Of a DNA stretch of 64,000 bases, positions 8,851 to 17,028 are shown piece by piece. Source of the stretch: Lonepinella sp042468235 (GTDB lineage Bacteria; Pseudomonadota; Gammaproteobacteria; Enterobacterales; Pasteurellaceae); NCBI RefSeq assembly GCF_042468235.1, contig NZ_CP170386.1, positions 1,054,001-1,118,000 of the forward strand, given 5' to 3'. How positions within the stretch are numbered: position 1 is the first letter of the stretch; every line of letters begins with the position of its first letter. The notes under the pieces were generated by a model, which was given only the letters and a program-made list of their open reading frames with translations, was not told the DNA's origin and searched no databases. The position numbers were made by a program, and so were the translations under genes.

Positions 8851-9930
8851 CTAACGCTGTCTTGCCAAGTCTAAACGTTGCTCAATATAACGTGAGTAAC
8901 GAGACATCGCATAACAAAAAATAAAATAAATAAACGCAAGAAAAACATAGGCTTCTACGCTAAACCCTTGCCATAACGGGTCGGCAAGTGCCACTTTAGC
9001 AGATAGGGTTAAGTCATAAATCCCAATAATCACCACTAAAGAAGTATCTTTAAAAATGGAAATAAAAATACTCACCAACGGTGGAATCACCACTTTTAAG
9101 GCTTGTGGCAAAATGACTAAGCGCATGCTTTGCCAGTAAGTTAACCCTAAAGAGTCCGCTCCTTCAAATTGTCCTTTTGGGATCGACTGCAAACCACCCC
9201 GTACCACTTCAGCAATATAAGCCGACACATACACAATCACTGCGATTTGCGCTCGCAATAATTTATCTAGCGAAAAACCCTCTGCAAAAAACAACGGTAC
9301 CATTACCGAGGCCATAAATAACAAGCTAACAAACGGCACGCCTCGCACAATTTCAATATACATAATGGATAGCGAGCGGATAATTGGCATGTCTGAGCGA
9401 CGACCTAAAGCCAGCAAAATGCCTAATGGCGTGGCGATTAAAATCCCGAAAATGGCGAGAATTAAGGTAATCGGCAAACCACCCCAACGAGCAGTTTCAA
9501 TTTCGCTCAAGCCAAATACGCCACCATGCATTAAAACACCACAAAGGCTTAATATTGCTATCCAAATCAAGACTAAATATTTTTGCCAAAAACGAGGGAT
9601 AGCACTAAAAATAATTAAGGCTATTAGCAAAATGCAAACTAAAAATGGCCGCCATTGTTCATCAAAAGGATAAATACCAAACAAAATCATACGGTATTTA
9701 TGTTGTACAAACGACCAACATGCACCAGCAGATGCATGACATTCTTGACCGCTAGTGGCGGTGAAATTCGCTTGTAATAGCCCCCATTCTACCACTGCAG
9801 GAATAGAGAACAGTAAAAACCATAATACTAAAATAGTGGCGAAACTATGAGCCGGTGTAGCAAATAAATTATCTTTTAACCACAACCATACGCCGGTTTG
9901 TTTTGGTGGTTTTTGCATAATATTTTCCAT
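8851..9930 (-). CDS. aapM: Amino acid ABC transporter permease (AapM-like)
   Basis: A 359-residue inner-membrane permease of the His/Glu/Gln/Arg class with the long N-terminal extension typical of AapM/BztC. Its first ~130 residues carry extra membrane segments and a periplasmic loop with two Cys (SGQECHASAGACW). The C-terminal transport domain shows the EAA-like loop GQFEGADSLGLTYWQSMRLVILPQA. Its ATG (9930) directly follows the stop codon of aapQ, so translation is coupled. A second ATG at 9918 is possible. It pairs with AapQ as the channel and is energised by AapP. Confidence 0.9.
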   Translation of the reverse strand: MENIMQKPPKQTGVWLWLKDNLFATPAHSFATILVLWFLLFSIPAVVEWGLLQANFTATSGQECHASAGACWSFVQHKYRMILFGIYPFDEQWRPFLVCILLIALIIFSAIPRFWQKYLVLIWIAILSLCGVLMHGGVFGLSEIETARWGGLPITLILAIFGILIATPLGILLALGRRSDMPIIRSLSIMYIEIVRGVPFVSLLFMASVMVPLFFAEGFSLDKLLRAQIAVIVYVSAYIAEVVRGGLQSIPKGQFEGADSLGLTYWQSMRLVILPQALKVVIPPLVSIFISIFKDTSLVVIIGIYDLTLSAKVALADPLWQGFSVEAYVFLAFIYFIFCYAMSRYSRYIEQRLDLARQR

Positions 9931-11088
9931 TTATCTCTCCACCAACGCCATACGTTTGTTATACCATGCCATAAATACCGCAATGCTGATACTAATAGTA
10001 AAATACGCTAACATAATAATCATCACCGCTTCAATGGCTTGCCCTGTTTGGGTTAACATGGTGTTGACTATAGAAACAATATCGGGATAACCAATAGCCA
10101 CGGCCAATGAGCTGTTTTTAGTGAAATTCATAAAGGTATTGCTCATGGCAGGAATCATCACCCGAACCGCTTGCGGCATAATAATTAAACGCAAGGTTTT
10201 AAGCCGAGATAATCCTAAGGATTCGCCAGCTTCCCATTGACCTTTATTGACACTTTGAATACCCGAACGCACAATTTCAGCAATAAAGGCGGCAGTATAT
10301 AACACTAATCCTAATAATAAAGCGGCTAGTTCCGGACTAAAATGCCATCCATTAACAAAATTAAATCCTTTAAGTTCAGGTTTTACTACGTCCAGTTGCC
10401 AACCTGATAATAATGCTGCTAATACAGGGAATATCACAAAAAAAGCTAGGCTAACAGAAAAAACTGCGGTAGTTTTTCCTGTTTTATTTTGTTTATATTT
10501 CGCCCAAAAGGATAAAATAATCGTGGCAATAACAGCGAATAATAAGCCGACAAGCATCCAAGAAACCGAATCTCCGCTTAAAGCAGGAATTTTTACACCG
10601 CGGTTTGATAAAAACACCCCATCTATCGGGTTTAAAGCTTGACGAGGACCGGGTAAATTTTCTGTGAGCAAGGAATACCAAAAGAATAAATGAATCAGTA
10701 AAGGAATATTACGCATCACTTCCACATAAATCGCCGCCAATTTATTCACTAACCAGTTAGCAGAAAGTCGAGCGATGCCGATGATCGTACCAAGAAGCGT
10801 GGCTAATATAATCCCGACAAAAGACACCAATAAGGTATTAAAAATCCCTACTTTGATAGCATGCCAGTAAGTATCGGTCAGATTATATTCAATTAAGGAT
10901 TCACCAATGGCAAAACCCGCTTCTTTAGTTAAAAAAGCAAAGCCTGTTTGAATATTTCGAGTTGCTAAATTATGTAAGGTATTATCGACTAAATACCAAA
11001 CCACATACACGATCACAGATAAGATAATGACTTGATATAACCAAGCCCTTGTGTTTGCGTCATTTAAAGAAAAATTGATTTTTTTCAT
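9931..11088 (-). CDS. aapQ: Amino acid ABC transporter permease (AapQ-like)
   Basis: A 385-residue permease, partner of AapM. Hydrophobic segments begin at residue ~14. A long periplasmic and membrane insertion lies between residues ~150 and 245, typical of AapQ/BztB. The cytoplasmic coupling loop reads GQWEAGESLGLSRLKTLRLIIMPQA. The gene lies about 80 bp after the binding-protein gene and abuts aapM. The gap to aapJ contains a short GGGGCATA/TATGCCCC dyad (near 11103-11123), which may lower expression of the membrane genes relative to the binding protein; that is inference. Confidence 0.9.
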   Translation of the reverse strand: MKKINFSLNDANTRAWLYQVIILSVIVYVVWYLVDNTLHNLATRNIQTGFAFLTKEAGFAIGESLIEYNLTDTYWHAIKVGIFNTLLVSFVGIILATLLGTIIGIARLSANWLVNKLAAIYVEVMRNIPLLIHLFFWYSLLTENLPGPRQALNPIDGVFLSNRGVKIPALSGDSVSWMLVGLLFAVIATIILSFWAKYKQNKTGKTTAVFSVSLAFFVIFPVLAALLSGWQLDVVKPELKGFNFVNGWHFSPELAALLLGLVLYTAAFIAEIVRSGIQSVNKGQWEAGESLGLSRLKTLRLIIMPQAVRVMIPAMSNTFMNFTKNSSLAVAIGYPDIVSIVNTMLTQTGQAIEAVMIIMLAYFTISISIAVFMAWYNKRMALVER

Positions 11089-11167
11089 TATTTATACTAA
11101 TTGGGGCATATCACCTATGCCCCTATTTTTAATTTTAAGTGTTGTTTTTAGACAGGATTATCCATGA

Positions 11168-12196
11168 TTAACGTACAGGTAAACCGTAATGTAAACCACC
11201 ATGAGTCCATAAATTATTTAAACCACGTGGAATTTGCAATGGGCTATCTTTACCCACATTACGGTCAAAACTTTCACCATAGTTGCCCACTTGTTTAACA
11301 ATGTTATACGCCCATTTGTCGTCTAGACCAAGGTTTTTACCTGTACCTTCTACAGTACCTAACAAACGTTGAATATTTGGATTTTCGCTTTTTAATTGTT
11401 CATCCACATTTTTGCTAGTTACGCCCAATTCTTCCGCATTAAACTGGGCTTGTAATGTCCATTTCACAATATTAAACCATTGTGCATCCCCTTGACGTAC
11501 AAACGGCGCTAACGGTTCTTTAGAAATTAAATCGGGTAATACCACATAGTCATCTGGGTTAGATAAACGTGAGATACGAATTGACGCTAAACCCGACGCA
11601 TCGGTAGAATACACATCACAACGACCTGATGCAAAAGCATTCACTACTTCATTAAATTGATCGAATACCACTGGTGTATATTTAATTTTATTGGCTCTTG
11701 CCCAGTCCGCTAAGGTATTTTCATTTGATGTACCAGTTTGTAAACAAATAGTTGCACCATCTAATTCTTTAGCACTTTTCACGCCAAGTTCTTTCTTAAC
11801 TAAGAAGCCTTGACCATCGTAGAAGTTCACACCTGGAGATTGTAAGCCTAAAGCAGTATCACGTTGTTGGGTCACAGTGGTATTACGCGTTAACACATCA
11901 ATTTCACCGGATTGAAGTGCAGTGAAACGTTGTTGAGAATTTAATGGCACGGTTTTAAATTTGGTCGCATCGCCAAATACTGCCGCTGCCACAGATTTAC
12001 ATAAATCAACATCTAACCCTTTCCATTCGCCTTTATCATCGGGCGCAGAAAAGCCAGCAAAGCCTGTTGTAGTACCACAAATCACATGACCACGAGCTTT
12101 TACCGTATCAAGGGTGGAAGTTTGTGCATTGGCATTCAAAGCTGTGAAACCTAAGGTAGCAACAACTGCTGTGGTTAATACATTTAATTTTTTCAT
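11168..12196 (-). CDS. aapJ: Amino acid ABC transporter periplasmic binding protein (AapJ-like)
   Basis: A 342-residue periplasmic solute-binding protein, first gene of the aap operon. The signal peptide MKKLNVLTT...ALNANA is cut near residue 24. The mature part has the family-3 binding-protein pattern, for example RGHVICGTTTGFAGFSAPD, KGLDVDLCKSVAAAVFGD and the ligand-contact stretch VLTRNTTVTQQRD. The start at 12196 follows GGAGAATCG; an in-frame ATG 42 bp upstream lacks a ribosome site. The length, longer than His/Gln-type proteins, fits AapJ/BztA. Ligand specificity is not visible in the sequence. Confidence 0.92.
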   Translation of the reverse strand: MKKLNVLTTAVVATLGFTALNANAQTSTLDTVKARGHVICGTTTGFAGFSAPDDKGEWKGLDVDLCKSVAAAVFGDATKFKTVPLNSQQRFTALQSGEIDVLTRNTTVTQQRDTALGLQSPGVNFYDGQGFLVKKELGVKSAKELDGATICLQTGTSNENTLADWARANKIKYTPVVFDQFNEVVNAFASGRCDVYSTDASGLASIRISRLSNPDDYVVLPDLISKEPLAPFVRQGDAQWFNIVKWTLQAQFNAEELGVTSKNVDEQLKSENPNIQRLLGTVEGTGKNLGLDDKWAYNIVKQVGNYGESFDRNVGKDSPLQIPRGLNNLWTHGGLHYGLPVR

Positions 12197-12315
12197 TCGA
12201 TTCTCCAAAAAGGGATAGTTTAAAATCAATAGTCTCAACTTTAATAAAAAATAATTATATAAGCAAATAAAATTAACTTATATCACATAAGATTTGGTTA
12301 TAAGGGCATAAAAAA

Positions 12316-12348
12316 ACCGCACTTCCCATAATATAACAAAAGTGCGGT
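12316..12348 (-). terminator. typA terminator built from two uptake sequences
   Basis: Inverted ACCGCACTT (12316-12324) and AAGTGCGGT (12340-12348) form a 9-bp stem. Read on the minus strand it is followed by a run of T. It lies 20 bp after the typA stop. Paired uptake sequences used as terminators are a known Haemophilus habit. Confidence 0.7.
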
Positions 12349-12367
12349 CTATTTAGCTTAATGTTTA

Positions 12368-14218
12368 TTAATGAATACTTGTACTTACCGTAGTACGATT
12401 CGCGCGCTTACGATCATTTTCAGTGAGTAATTTTTTACGCACACGAATAGATACCGGCGTAACTTCCACTAATTCATCATCATCAATAAATTCAATGGCC
12501 TGTTCAAGTGTAAATTTCACTGGCGTAGTTAATACGATAGCATCGTCTTTACCTGATGCACGCATATTAGTCAATTTTTTACCTTGCAAACAGTTTACGG
12601 TTAAATCATTTGAACGGCTGTGAATACCAATAATTTGCCCCTCATACACTTCCACACCATGATCGATCATTAATTTACCACGCTCTTGCAAGCCGAATAA
12701 GGCATAACCCAAGGCTTTACCTGTAGCGTTAGAAATCAATACGCCGTTTTTACGTTGACCGATTTCACCTGGTTTAATATCGTCATAATGGCTAAATGTC
12801 GAATAAAGCAAGCCTGTACCTGATGTCATGGTCATAAATTCGTTACGGAAACCGATTAAACCACGGCTTGGGATCACATATTCTAAACGAGTGCGTCCTT
12901 TACCGTCTGGTTGCATATCTTTTACTTCGCCTTTGCGAATACCCAAGGCTTCCATCACAGAACCTTGATGTTGTTCTTCAATATCAATGGTCACTTGCTC
13001 AAACGGCTCTTGTTTTCTACCGTCAATGGTACGATAAATAACTTTCGGACGAGAAACAGCTAATTCATAGCCCTCACGACGCATATTTTCGATTAACACC
13101 GACAAATGCAATTCGCCACGCCCAGAAACACGGAATTCATCTGGGTTAGGGGTTTCTTCCACACGCAATGCCACGTTATGCACCAACTCTTTATTTAAGC
13201 GTTCCAAAATTTGGCGAGAAGTTACATATTTGCCCTCTTTACCACAGAATGGAGAAGTGTTTACACAGAAGAACATAGTGACGGTCGGTTCATCTACGCT
13301 TAGAGCTGGCAAGGCTTCTACCGCATTAATGTCGCAAATAGTGTCAGAAATATTGAGTTCACCTAAGCCTGTAATTGCCACGATGTCGCCAGCAAAGGCT
13401 TGATCTTCTTCATAACGTTGTAAGCCTAAATGCCCTAATACCTGACCCACACGCCCTTGGCGAGTACGACCTTCGCTATTAATCACAGTCACCGCTTGGT
13501 TTGGTTTCACCGAACCACGTTTAATACGACCTATACCGATAACCCCTACATAGCTGTTGTAGTCTAATTGGGAAATTTGCATTTGGAACGGTGCATCAAG
13601 ATGTACAGATGGCGGAGCTACGTGTTCTACGATAGCTTCAAATAATGGGGTCATATCAGGAGCCAACTCTTCGTGTTCTAAGCCTGCTACACCCATTAAT
13701 GCCGATGCGTAAATAATTGGAAAATCTAATTGTTCGTCCGTTGCCCCTAGGTTCACAAATAAATCAAATACTTGATCCACCACCCAGTCAGGTCTAGCCC
13801 CTGGACGATCAACTTTATTAATCACCACAATCGGTTTTAACCCGTGAGCAAAGGCTTTTTGTGTCACGAAACGGGTTTGTGGCATCGGACCATCAAAAGC
13901 GTCCACCACTAATAATACAGAGTCCACCATAGAAAGCACTCGTTCCACTTCGCCTCCGAAGTCGGCGTGTCCTGGGGTATCTACGATGTTAATGCGATAA
14001 TCATTCCAGTTAATTGCGGTATTTTTGGCTAAAATGGTAATGCCACGTTCTTTTTCCAGATCGTTGCTATCCATTACACGTTCATCGCTATCACCGCTAC
14101 GAGAACTTTCTAAGGTGCCTGATTGTTGTAAAAGTTTGTCAACTAAGGTGGTTTTACCATGGTCAACGTGTGCAATAATTGCGATGTTACGCAATTTATT
14201 AATATCTAAATCTGCCAT
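12368..14218 (-). CDS. typA: Ribosome-associated GTPase BipA/TypA
   Basis: A translational GTPase of the EF-G family that acts on the 50S subunit during assembly and stress or cold growth. The 616 residues match the usual ~605-615. The G domain shows AHVDHGKTTL (G1, ~residues 16-25), a GITI switch (G2), DTPGHADF (G3) and NKVD (G4). Domain II, two EF-G-like alpha/beta domains (GRGELHLSVLIENMRREGYE) and the BipA-specific C-terminal part follow. It stands alone: its upstream region contains an uptake sequence, and a hairpin terminator follows. Identification is secure. Confidence 0.97.
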   Translation of the reverse strand: MADLDINKLRNIAIIAHVDHGKTTLVDKLLQQSGTLESSRSGDSDERVMDSNDLEKERGITILAKNTAINWNDYRINIVDTPGHADFGGEVERVLSMVDSVLLVVDAFDGPMPQTRFVTQKAFAHGLKPIVVINKVDRPGARPDWVVDQVFDLFVNLGATDEQLDFPIIYASALMGVAGLEHEELAPDMTPLFEAIVEHVAPPSVHLDAPFQMQISQLDYNSYVGVIGIGRIKRGSVKPNQAVTVINSEGRTRQGRVGQVLGHLGLQRYEEDQAFAGDIVAITGLGELNISDTICDINAVEALPALSVDEPTVTMFFCVNTSPFCGKEGKYVTSRQILERLNKELVHNVALRVEETPNPDEFRVSGRGELHLSVLIENMRREGYELAVSRPKVIYRTIDGRKQEPFEQVTIDIEEQHQGSVMEALGIRKGEVKDMQPDGKGRTRLEYVIPSRGLIGFRNEFMTMTSGTGLLYSTFSHYDDIKPGEIGQRKNGVLISNATGKALGYALFGLQERGKLMIDHGVEVYEGQIIGIHSRSNDLTVNCLQGKKLTNMRASGKDDAIVLTTPVKFTLEQAIEFIDDDELVEVTPVSIRVRKKLLTENDRKRANRTTVSTSIH

Positions 14219-14410
14219 TGAGTTATCTTCTGTTGTTTAAAAAATCTAAAAAAATGTACCGCACTTTTTTGTATAACACGGTAAAAGGTCGCAAATTATA
14301 CAACCTTTTTGGGTAATGAGCTATTAAATAATTAATGAGTAGCCTGATTTAGTGAAAATCTTTGTTGAGATGAAATATAAAGAAGTAGAAAATTTGAATA
14401 TCGATGACAG

Positions 14411-14429
14411 GGTGCGTTAATCACGCACC
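14411..14429 (-). terminator. Hairpin downstream of the DUF1328 gene
   Basis: GGTGCGT and ACGCACC pair around a 5-nt loop, about 26 bp after the stop codon of the minus-strand small gene. There is no long U run on the minus side, so termination strength is uncertain. Confidence 0.4.
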
Positions 14430-14454
14430 TTGTTGTGTCATCTCTATTTGATGG

Positions 14455-14613
14455 TTAACGTTTACGCCCGAAAATAAAAGAAATAATGGATAAAATAATA
14501 AATATGCCAAATAAAATTTTAGCAATTCCTACCGCACTTCCAGCAATGCCACCAAAACCTAATACACCCGCAATAATTGCAATCACAAAAAAGACAATTG
14601 AATAATGTAACAT
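14455..14613 (-). CDS. Small membrane protein, DUF1328/YtjA family
   Basis: A 52-residue protein starting MLHYSIVFFVIAIIAGVLGFGG and ending IFGRKR. It has two hydrophobic helices, the first ending in the VLGFGGIAG motif conserved in the DUF1328 (YtjA) family of tiny inner-membrane proteins. The start at 14613 is preceded by AAGGAGAATATTT, an excellent ribosome site. Members are often stress- or stationary-phase-associated, but their function is unknown. It stands alone between typA and the BCCT gene. Confidence 0.85.
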   Translation of the reverse strand: MLHYSIVFFVIAIIAGVLGFGGIAGSAVGIAKILFGIFIILSIISFIFGRKR

Positions 14614-14943
14614 AAATATTCTCCTTAATTATGTGTTGGTTAAATGCTACCTATATAAACACTTTCTAAATGAAAGTATCTATACCTTAACATAAATATA
14701 ACATAAATAAAAATATTTATAGCTAAAAATAATTAAACTTGAGTTTTTAGAAATATTTTATTATAATAACCCTGTTTTAGGGTATCTACGCCCATCTTTG
14801 GCAAGATTTCTCGCCCATTTAAATATCCAAATCCCCTGTCTTGTAGGGTATCGTAACTTAATTTTTATTTCATTTATCACCCTTCTTTTTGTATAAATGC
14901 CAAAAGGTGCGGTGTTTTTCGTTAAATTTTTAGGAGAATTTAT
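14614..14943. other. Gap upstream of the BCCT transporter (no gene)
   Basis: A 330-bp AT-rich stretch. It holds two direct CGCCCAT copies (near 14789 and 14812), a small CCCT/AGGG stem near 14834-14848 and one uptake-sequence variant (AGGTGCGGT, 14905). I recognise no riboswitch, RNA gene or coding frame. It presumably contains the promoter of the downstream gene. Confidence 0.45.
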
Positions 14944-16962
14944 TTGAACGTTTTACAACGAATGCATGCTGATAGTACATTAAAGGGACCTATTTTTATC
15001 CCAACCACCCTATTAGTTGTGACAATGGTAGTATTCTGTGCCTTTTTCCCTGAACAGGCAAGTTTAGGACTAAATACCATTAAACAAGTCGTTTTTAACA
15101 ACTTTAGTTGGTTTTATATTTTAGCTGGCTCAATTTTCTTTCTGTTCTTAATCTTTTTATGCGTCAGCCGATTAGGTGATATCCGCTTGGGAGCAGACAG
15201 TGATGAACCTGAATATCCTTTTGTATCGTGGATTGCTATGCTATTTGCGGCAGGAATGGGGATCGGATTGATGTACTTCGGAGTAGCTGAACCTATCTTG
15301 CATTATCTCAATCCAATACATCAAGATTTAGATCAATCCGGCTTGATCAAAGAAGCCATGATGACCACGTTCTATCATTGGGGAATTCATGCGTGGGCTA
15401 TTTATGCAGTAATCGCATTAGCTCTTGCCTACTTTGGCTTTCGATATAAATTACCATTAACTATACGCTCTGGATTTTATCCTTTATTAAAAAACCGTAT
15501 CTCTGGCTTCTGGGGTCATCTGATAGATACTATTGCTTTATGTAGTACCATTTTTGGCTTAATTACTACCTTAGGCTATGGTGCCTTACAAGTCAACGCT
15601 GGCTTTAACGCTCTTGGCATATTTGATAGTAATAGCTTTGGCACATTGGCAATATTAGTCATTATTGCCATGACATTAGCCGTTATTTCTGCTGTATCTG
15701 GTGTGGGTAAAGGCGTAAAAATGCTCAGCGAAACAAATCTTGTGTTAGCCGGTATCTTGTTGGTCTTTGTAATTATTGCGGGACCTACTTTACAATTATT
15801 TTCAGGTTTAACTGAAAATCTTGGTTATTATTTCAGTTCATTATTAGAAATTAGTTTTCGCACTTTTGCTTACGAACCTGAACAACAAGGTTGGTTAAGT
15901 GGTTGGACCGTGCTTTACTGGGCATGGTGGGCATCTTGGGCACCGTTTGTGGGATTATTTATTGCCAGAATTTCGAAAGGTCGTACCATTCGTGAATTTA
16001 TTCTTGGTGTGTTGTTTGTACCATCCTTATTCAATATTTTATGGATGACCACTTTTGGCGGTTCAGCTATTTGGATTGATCAACAAACTGGTGGTGAATT
16101 AGCCGCTATCAGTGGCAATACTGAACAACTGTTATTTGGTTTCTTTGAACATTTACCCTTTACCACCTTTTCGTCAGCAATTGCATTGATTATTATCTCT
16201 ATTTTCTTTATTACATCCGCAGACTCAGGGATTTTAGTACTCAATAACATTGCGTCACAAGGGGAACAAAAAGCACCAAAATGGCAAAGTGTTTACTGGG
16301 GTATTTTATTAGCCGTACTGGGGTTATCCTTGTTGTATTCCGGTGGATTAGCTTCATTACAAACCATGACATTAATTATCGCTTTACCCTTTATGTTGAT
16401 CATGTTGATATTATGTGTCGGGCTTTGGCAAGGTTTAATGATTGATGCACAATATTTCAACAAAGAATTTAGCCAAGGCAGTGCAAACTGGACAGGCAAA
16501 AACTGGAAAGAGCGTTTAGAAAAAATCGTCAACCCGACTGACCGAAAAGACATTCGACGTTTCTTAAACAAAGTCGCTCGACCAGCCTTTAGTGAATTGG
16601 TGACTGAATTTGAGAGCCACGGTTTAACTGCTCAAATGAATTTTATTGACGGTAAAAATCCAAAGATTGAATTTGAAGTGATTAAAGAAAATCTGCGTAA
16701 TTTCTTATATGGCATTGAATGCCAATCCCGTGAATTATCGGACTTAGTGGTAGATGATAACAATGTGCCAAATATTGATGAAAGCAAAATCTATGAACCG
16801 ATTACTTACTTCATAGATGGTCGTCAAGGTTATGATGTACAATATATGACAAAAGAAGAGCTGATCGCTGACGTATTAAAACAATATGAACGCTTTATGA
16901 ATTTAGCAATGGATAACACCCACGATTTAATGACGGCAAATGTGGAGAATATGGCGGAGTAA
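14944..16962 (+). CDS. BCCT-family choline/betaine-type transporter
   Basis: A 672-residue sodium- or proton-coupled transporter of trimethylammonium compounds with 12 membrane helices. Family motifs include GMGIGLMYFGVAEPILHY and the Trp-rich stretch WAWWASWAPFVGLFIARIS. The last ~150 residues are a cytoplasmic C-terminal tail as in BetT (677 residues in E. coli). The start codon is TTG: AGGAG at 14932-14936 lies 7 bp before it and no in-frame ATG has a ribosome site (next Met at 14962). No betA/betB genes lie nearby, so the substrate may serve directly as osmoprotectant; choline, betaine or carnitine cannot be told apart. Confidence 0.9.
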   Translation: MNVLQRMHADSTLKGPIFIPTTLLVVTMVVFCAFFPEQASLGLNTIKQVVFNNFSWFYILAGSIFFLFLIFLCVSRLGDIRLGADSDEPEYPFVSWIAMLFAAGMGIGLMYFGVAEPILHYLNPIHQDLDQSGLIKEAMMTTFYHWGIHAWAIYAVIALALAYFGFRYKLPLTIRSGFYPLLKNRISGFWGHLIDTIALCSTIFGLITTLGYGALQVNAGFNALGIFDSNSFGTLAILVIIAMTLAVISAVSGVGKGVKMLSETNLVLAGILLVFVIIAGPTLQLFSGLTENLGYYFSSLLEISFRTFAYEPEQQGWLSGWTVLYWAWWASWAPFVGLFIARISKGRTIREFILGVLFVPSLFNILWMTTFGGSAIWIDQQTGGELAAISGNTEQLLFGFFEHLPFTTFSSAIALIIISIFFITSADSGILVLNNIASQGEQKAPKWQSVYWGILLAVLGLSLLYSGGLASLQTMTLIIALPFMLIMLILCVGLWQGLMIDAQYFNKEFSQGSANWTGKNWKERLEKIVNPTDRKDIRRFLNKVARPAFSELVTEFESHGLTAQMNFIDGKNPKIEFEVIKENLRNFLYGIECQSRELSDLVVDDNNVPNIDESKIYEPITYFIDGRQGYDVQYMTKEELIADVLKQYERFMNLAMDNTHDLMTANVENMAE

Positions 16963-16984
16963 GCGTAAGTTATATTAATGTAAG

Positions 16985-17014
16985 AAGGGACGGATAAGAT
17001 TTTATCCGTCCCTT
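16985..17014. terminator. Bidirectional terminator between BCCT gene and sialidase
   Basis: AAGGGACGGATAA and its perfect complement form a 13-bp stem with a 4-nt loop, between the convergent stops at 16962 and 17029. It can end both transcripts. Confidence 0.75.
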
Positions 17015-17028
17015 TTGTTGTTATATTA

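Noticed and set aside
14614..14943. Riboswitch before the BCCT gene
   Set aside because: No recognisable aptamer; only short direct repeats and a 4-bp stem.
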